Shown one piece after another: positions 63,394 to 64,000 of a DNA stretch of 64,000 nucleotides. The position numbers were made by a program, and so were the translations under genes. Within the stretch, counting starts at the first letter, position 1; the number at the start of each line of letters is the position of its first letter. A model generated the notes under the pieces. It had not been told where the DNA came from and ran no database searches. It saw only the letters and a list, made by a program, of their open reading frames with translations. The stretch comes from JBAZLV01 sp041650055 (GTDB lineage Bacteria; Nitrospirota; UBA9217), in contig JBAZLV010000006.1 in assembly GCA_041650055.1 (NCBI GenBank), forward strand, positions 1 to 64,000, read 5' to 3'.

Positions 63394-63879
63394 ATGCAGA
63401 CACCGGGATCTAATCAAAATCTTTCTGACAATTCTCATGTTGTTATTCCGCCGCCCCTTATTTATGCAGGAGTATTCGGGATTGGTTATTTGCTGCAACT
63501 TGCTTTTCCTTTTACGATTTTTTCAAGAATGCTCAATCTTATTCTCGCTGTTCTTTGCATAATTGCTTCAAGCATTCTTGGAATCTGGTGTCTTTTTCTC
63601 TTTTTGAAAGCTCGTACCGGCATCTTGCCGCTGCAGCCAAGCACAACGCTTGTTATTGAAGGCCCATACCGTTTTTCCAGAAATCCAATGTATCTTAGCC
63701 TGTCTTTTATTTATGCAGGCGCTGCTTTTTTGTTTGAAATTTTCTGGGCGCTGCTATTGTTGCCGATCGCCATGTTGATTATTCACTTCTATGTGATTCG
63801 AGCTGAAGAGCATTACCTCGAACAGTGCTTTGGAGAGGAATATCGGACATACAAAAAACGTGTCCGTCGCTGGCTTTAA
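63394..63879 (+). CDS. Isoprenylcysteine carboxyl methyltransferase-like (ICMT/PEMT) membrane protein
   Basis: The protein has 161 residues from the ATG at 63394 (a GTG at 63373 overlaps the previous stop). Several membrane segments, then the family signature LVIEGPYRFSRNPMYLSLSFIYAGAAFL and RAEEHYLEQCFGEEYRTYKKRVRRWL. In bacteria these are AdoMet-dependent methyltransferases of small or lipid substrates; the substrate is unknown. Confidence 0.88.
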   Translation: MQTPGSNQNLSDNSHVVIPPPLIYAGVFGIGYLLQLAFPFTIFSRMLNLILAVLCIIASSILGIWCLFLFLKARTGILPLQPSTTLVIEGPYRFSRNPMYLSLSFIYAGAAFLFEIFWALLLLPIAMLIIHFYVIRAEEHYLEQCFGEEYRTYKKRVRRWL

Positions 63880-63887
63880 TTATAATC

Positions 63888-64000
63888 ATGTTTATTGGAG
63901 TATTATTCACTGCATTTGTGGCCACCCTTCTTAGTTCCATGAGCGGTGCCGGGGCAGCAATTCTGACGACACCAATCTGGCTTGCTCTTGGTTTTCCCCT
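63888..64000 (+). CDS. TauE/SafE-family permease, 3' partial (start only)
   Basis: The ATG at 63888 opens a frame MFIGVLFTAFVATLLSSMSG, AGAAILTTPIWLALGFP that runs off the right edge. The SSMSGAGAAILTTPIW block matches the first membrane repeat of TSUP (sulfite/organosulfonate exporter) permeases. Only 37 codons are visible. Confidence 0.65.
   Translation, partial: MFIGVLFTAFVATLLSSMSGAGAAILTTPIWLALGFP

Overview
This window comes from the chromosome of a Gram-negative-type (diderm) bacterium. It encodes several lipobox lipoproteins, a LolB/DUF4292-like protein, a YceK/YidQ-like lipoprotein, sigma-54 signalling and a complete 16S-tRNAIle-tRNAAla-23S-5S operon. SpoVG directly after IspE, tRNA-Gln followed by prs-rplY-pth-ychF, a PcnB-type poly(A) polymerase and the style of the intergenic hairpin repeats fit Nitrospirota or a Desulfobacterota-related lineage. 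I cannot place it more exactly by eye; a search with the 16S gene at 40480-42042 would settle it. Base composition looks fairly even along the window, with no obvious large foreign island.

Layout. 1-2.9 kb: 3' part of a secreted papain-like peptidase with four tandem FN3-like repeats, then an FN3 lipoprotein. 3.2-4.8 kb: YajD-like HNH protein and DusB, both on the minus strand. 5.1-10 kb: a QseE/QseG/QseF (GlrK/GlrR)-type histidine kinase, lipoprotein and sigma-54 activator, followed by a 24-bp perfect palindrome, a good -24/-12 promoter, a small exported protein and a membrane protein. 10.2-18 kb: the translation cluster ffh-rpsP-rimM-trmD-rplS-rnhB-yraN, a cyclic-nucleotide-binding protein, rimO and a four-S1-domain protein. 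18-23.6 kb: accessory membrane and lipoprotein genes with dispersed repeats. 23.8-32.6 kb: a housekeeping run (FmdB-like, TIM barrel, TPR lipoprotein, LolB-like, ispE, spoVG, tRNA-Gln, prs, rplY, pth, ychF).

32.8-38.8 kb: a class III aminotransferase, and a ThDP enzyme plus aldehyde dehydrogenase pair resembling the cyanobacterial 2-oxoglutarate decarboxylase/succinic semialdehyde dehydrogenase bypass, then a NahK-like kinase. 38.9-45.9 kb: tyrS and the rRNA operon with tandem promoters and processing stalks. 45.9-50.6 kb: an EndoQ-like nuclease with a UvrD-family helicase, both ending in sliding-clamp-type peptides, then a PmeII-like restriction-modification pair with overlapping genes. 50.6-59 kb: pcnB, rsmE, a DUF2971 gene, rpiB-glyA-dCMP deaminase-nrdR-priA. 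59.2-64 kb: a DUF433/DUF5615 toxin-antitoxin-like pair, an HNH-type protein, smpB, a DUF4388-DnaJ-TPR fusion, an ICMT-like methyltransferase and the start of a TauE/SafE-type permease.

The strongest leads are the sigma-54 signalling locus at 5.1-10 kb, the EndoQ-UvrD repair pair with clamp-binding tails, the probable TCA bypass pair, and a family of A-rich, short-period intergenic repeats that also lies inside the rRNA operon and forms the C-terminal codons of RimO. Many real start codons lie downstream of the longest open frame; choices are explained per gene.
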